From UBA7374 sp965660635 (GTDB lineage: Bacteria; Verrucomicrobiota; Verrucomicrobiia; Opitutales; Coraliomargaritaceae), in assembly GCA_965660635.1 (NCBI GenBank), contig CBFIAS010000003.1:11155-75154 (forward strand): a stretch of DNA of 64,000 nucleotides, written 5' to 3'. Below the pieces are notes generated by a model. The model was not told the origin of the DNA and did no database searches. It saw nothing but the letters and a program-made list of their open reading frames with translations. The translations under genes were made by a program, and so were the position numbers. Each line of letters starts with the position of its first letter. Position 1 is the stretch's first letter. Shown in pieces: positions 63,058 to 64,000 of this stretch.

Positions 63058-63206
63058 GCTTATTATATTACTTCCATCCATTGCTCAACATGAGCCAGTG
63101 TCTCCGAGGAAAGGTGAAGCTGCTCAGATTATGACAGCAGTGCGATTCATTCAGATCTAGTCAAGGGCTAGCTCCATTCTAGCCTAGTACGTTCACAGAA
63201 ATTAAT

Positions 63207-63533
63207 ATGAAATACTTGATACTAAGCCTTGTTATATTCTTTAGCGCTCTAAGTAGCCTAGCAATTGAATCCAAGGAAGAGCTAAAAGCATCTGTCATTC
63301 GAATTTTAAACGATCAGGATTGGGAAAGCTATAAAGCTCTCACTTACAAAAACGGAATGACAGATTACGACTACAAAATGATGGAGAACTTGAAGCCTGT
63401 CATCATCGACGGCAGAAAAGTCATTTCAGGAGAATTTGCAGATCTACCTGAGGACCATAAGTATAGTTTCATTTATGACGGTCGCTCCTTTGAACCAACA
63501 ATCTCTCCGCTCGGACTTCTGAACATAGAGTGA
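63207..63533 (+). CDS. Small secreted protein of unknown function, probably truncated by the IS
   Basis: 108 residues with an N-terminal signal peptide (MKYLILSLVIFFSALSSLA) and a short soluble domain (KEELKASVIRILNDQDWESYKALTY). Not recognised. Its base composition is visibly lower in GC than the rest of the window. The stop TGA at 63531 coincides with the likely left tip of the IS3-type element, so the gene may have been longer before the insertion. Confidence 0.6.
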   Translation: MKYLILSLVIFFSALSSLAIESKEELKASVIRILNDQDWESYKALTYKNGMTDYDYKMMENLKPVIIDGRKVISGEFADLPEDHKYSFIYDGRSFEPTISPLGLLNIE

Positions 63534-63910
63534 TCTGGCCTGAGAAAAGTGGACACGGGATTCTCTTAACGAGAGGATCCGACCATGAAGAAAAGACGCT
63601 ACACTGCGGAGTTCAAAAAAGAAGCGGCCAAAATGATAATAATTGACGGGACCCCGGTCAAAGAGGTCTCGCAGCAACTGGGAGTGCCTGAAGGCGTTCT
63701 TTACAGCTGGAAGCAGAAGCATCTGGCCGAACTGGAGGAGAGCGCTCCTGAGGGCAGCCAGAGTCCAAAGGCGATGGCCGAAGAACTGGCGCAGCTGCGC
63801 AAGGAGTTGGCCAAGCAAAAGCGGATGAACGAGATTCTAAAAAAAACGGTGGGCTACTTCAGCAACGACCAGTGATGCGTTTTCGTTTCATAGAATCGAA
63901 CAAGTCGACG
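63531..63910 (+). mobile_element. IS3-family element, truncated
   Basis: The left end TGATCTGGCCTGAGAAAAGTGG begins at the stop of the upstream gene, followed by a complete orfA and the first codons of orfB, then a break near 63908. The missing orfB body indicates a truncated copy. Exact ends cannot be fixed without a second copy. Confidence 0.6.
63585..63875 (+). CDS. IS3-family transposase OrfA
   Basis: 96 residues: an HTH of the HTH_Tnp_1 type (KRRYTAEFKKEAAKMI, GTPVKEVSQQLGVPEGVLYSWKQKH) and a C-terminal leucine-zipper-like region (MAEELAQLRKELAKQKRMNEILKK). An eight-base A run near 63839-63846 suits the -1 frameshift that fuses OrfA to OrfB. The stop overlaps an orfB-like ATG (TGATG) in the -1 frame. 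Confidence 0.88.
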   Translation: MKKRRYTAEFKKEAAKMIIIDGTPVKEVSQQLGVPEGVLYSWKQKHLAELEESAPEGSQSPKAMAEELAQLRKELAKQKRMNEILKKTVGYFSNDQ

Positions 63911-63940
63911 ACCTGCCCCCCAGAAACAGTCCTGAATTGA
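63875..63940 (+). pseudogene. IS3-family OrfB remnant (about 21 codons)
   Basis: Starts MRFRFIES as IS3 OrfB proteins do (the MxxRFIxx start), then leaves the family at NKSTTCPPETVLN and stops. The break coincides with CGACCTGCCCCCC, which looks like the left end of another IS3-type element. Confidence 0.6.
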
Positions 63941-64000
63941 TTGAGAGTTCTGTTGGTATAAACCGAACAGGACTATGGCAAAACGAAAGCACGACACTGA
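63911..64000 (+). mobile_element. Left end of a second IS3-type element, cut by the window edge
   Basis: CCTGCCCCCCAGAAACAGTCC resembles an IS3-family left end. It is followed by a short leader with an AGTCCTG/CAGGACT inverted repeat (63928-63974) and an ATG at 63975 beginning MAKRKHDT, an OrfA-like start. Only eight complete codons are inside the window, so the identity is tentative. Confidence 0.45.
63975..64000 (+). CDS. Start of a probable IS OrfA, partial at window edge
   Basis: Eight codons (MAKRKHDT) before the window ends. The start and spacing after an IS-like left end suggest a transposase OrfA. Nothing more can be seen. Confidence 0.35.

Overview
The window looks like a piece of a Verrucomicrobiota chromosome, probably class Opitutia (Puniceicoccales/Opitutales-like). 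This is an inference from gene content and style, not from a marker gene. It is GC-rich, with tightly overlapping operons (many ATGA or TAATG junctions). It carries a full alternative complex III (Act) operon, system II cytochrome c maturation (ResB/CcsA), a Bat (aerotolerance-type) operon, and short repeat islands between genes. Most of it is ordinary core chromosome. The accessory signals are the repeat islands near 21.6, 39.0-39.8 and 46.4-46.7 kb and the insertion sequences at the right edge.

Region by region. 1-6.8 kb: the 3' part of a DinG-type helicase, a PP2C phosphatase, NAD-dependent DNA ligase (whose zinc finger has lost its cysteines), a TsaB-like protein and alanine racemase, all on the plus strand. 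6.8-9.2 kb (minus): a PstS-like periplasmic binding protein and an NtrC-type response regulator. 9.3-17.4 kb (plus): a Bat operon, MoxR - DUF58 - small membrane protein - BatA - BatB/BatC fusion - BatD - BatE-like. 17.5-21.6 kb: htpG and ppk1. 21.6-21.9 kb: tRNA-Phe(GAA) with a duplicated 3' end. 21.9-24.2 kb (minus): rsmE, tsaD and panD.

24.3-38.2 kb (minus) is the main block of interest: actA-actB-actC-actD-actE-actF, a 102-residue membrane protein, ccoS, ccoN, ccoO and a monoheme ccoP-like gene. It reads as one respiratory operon joining alternative complex III to a cbb3-type oxidase. A CcoI/CopA-type copper ATPase lies just upstream. Quinol oxidation by Act, cytochrome c transfer and oxygen reduction by CcoNO(P) would be coupled. 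The ResB/CcsA pair at 43-46 kb would supply heme attachment for the cytochromes.

38.2-52.0 kb: a small membrane protein, CutA, a 0.78-kb repeat island, a GlcD-type FAD oxidase, YchF, a lipoprotein, ResB, CcsA, a second repeat island, an unknown membrane protein, a XerC/D recombinase, ParA and RNase R. 52.1-59.7 kb is a sugar island. It has an AraC/PAS regulator divergent from xylA-xylB, then rhaA with an NCS1-like permease and a 55-residue two-helix protein, divergent from a second AraC regulator. 59.8-63.1 kb: glgC and glmS, divergent. 63.2-64.0 kb: a less GC-rich small secreted protein that appears to run into an IS3-family element, whose orfB is itself interrupted by the left end of what looks like a second IS3-type element.
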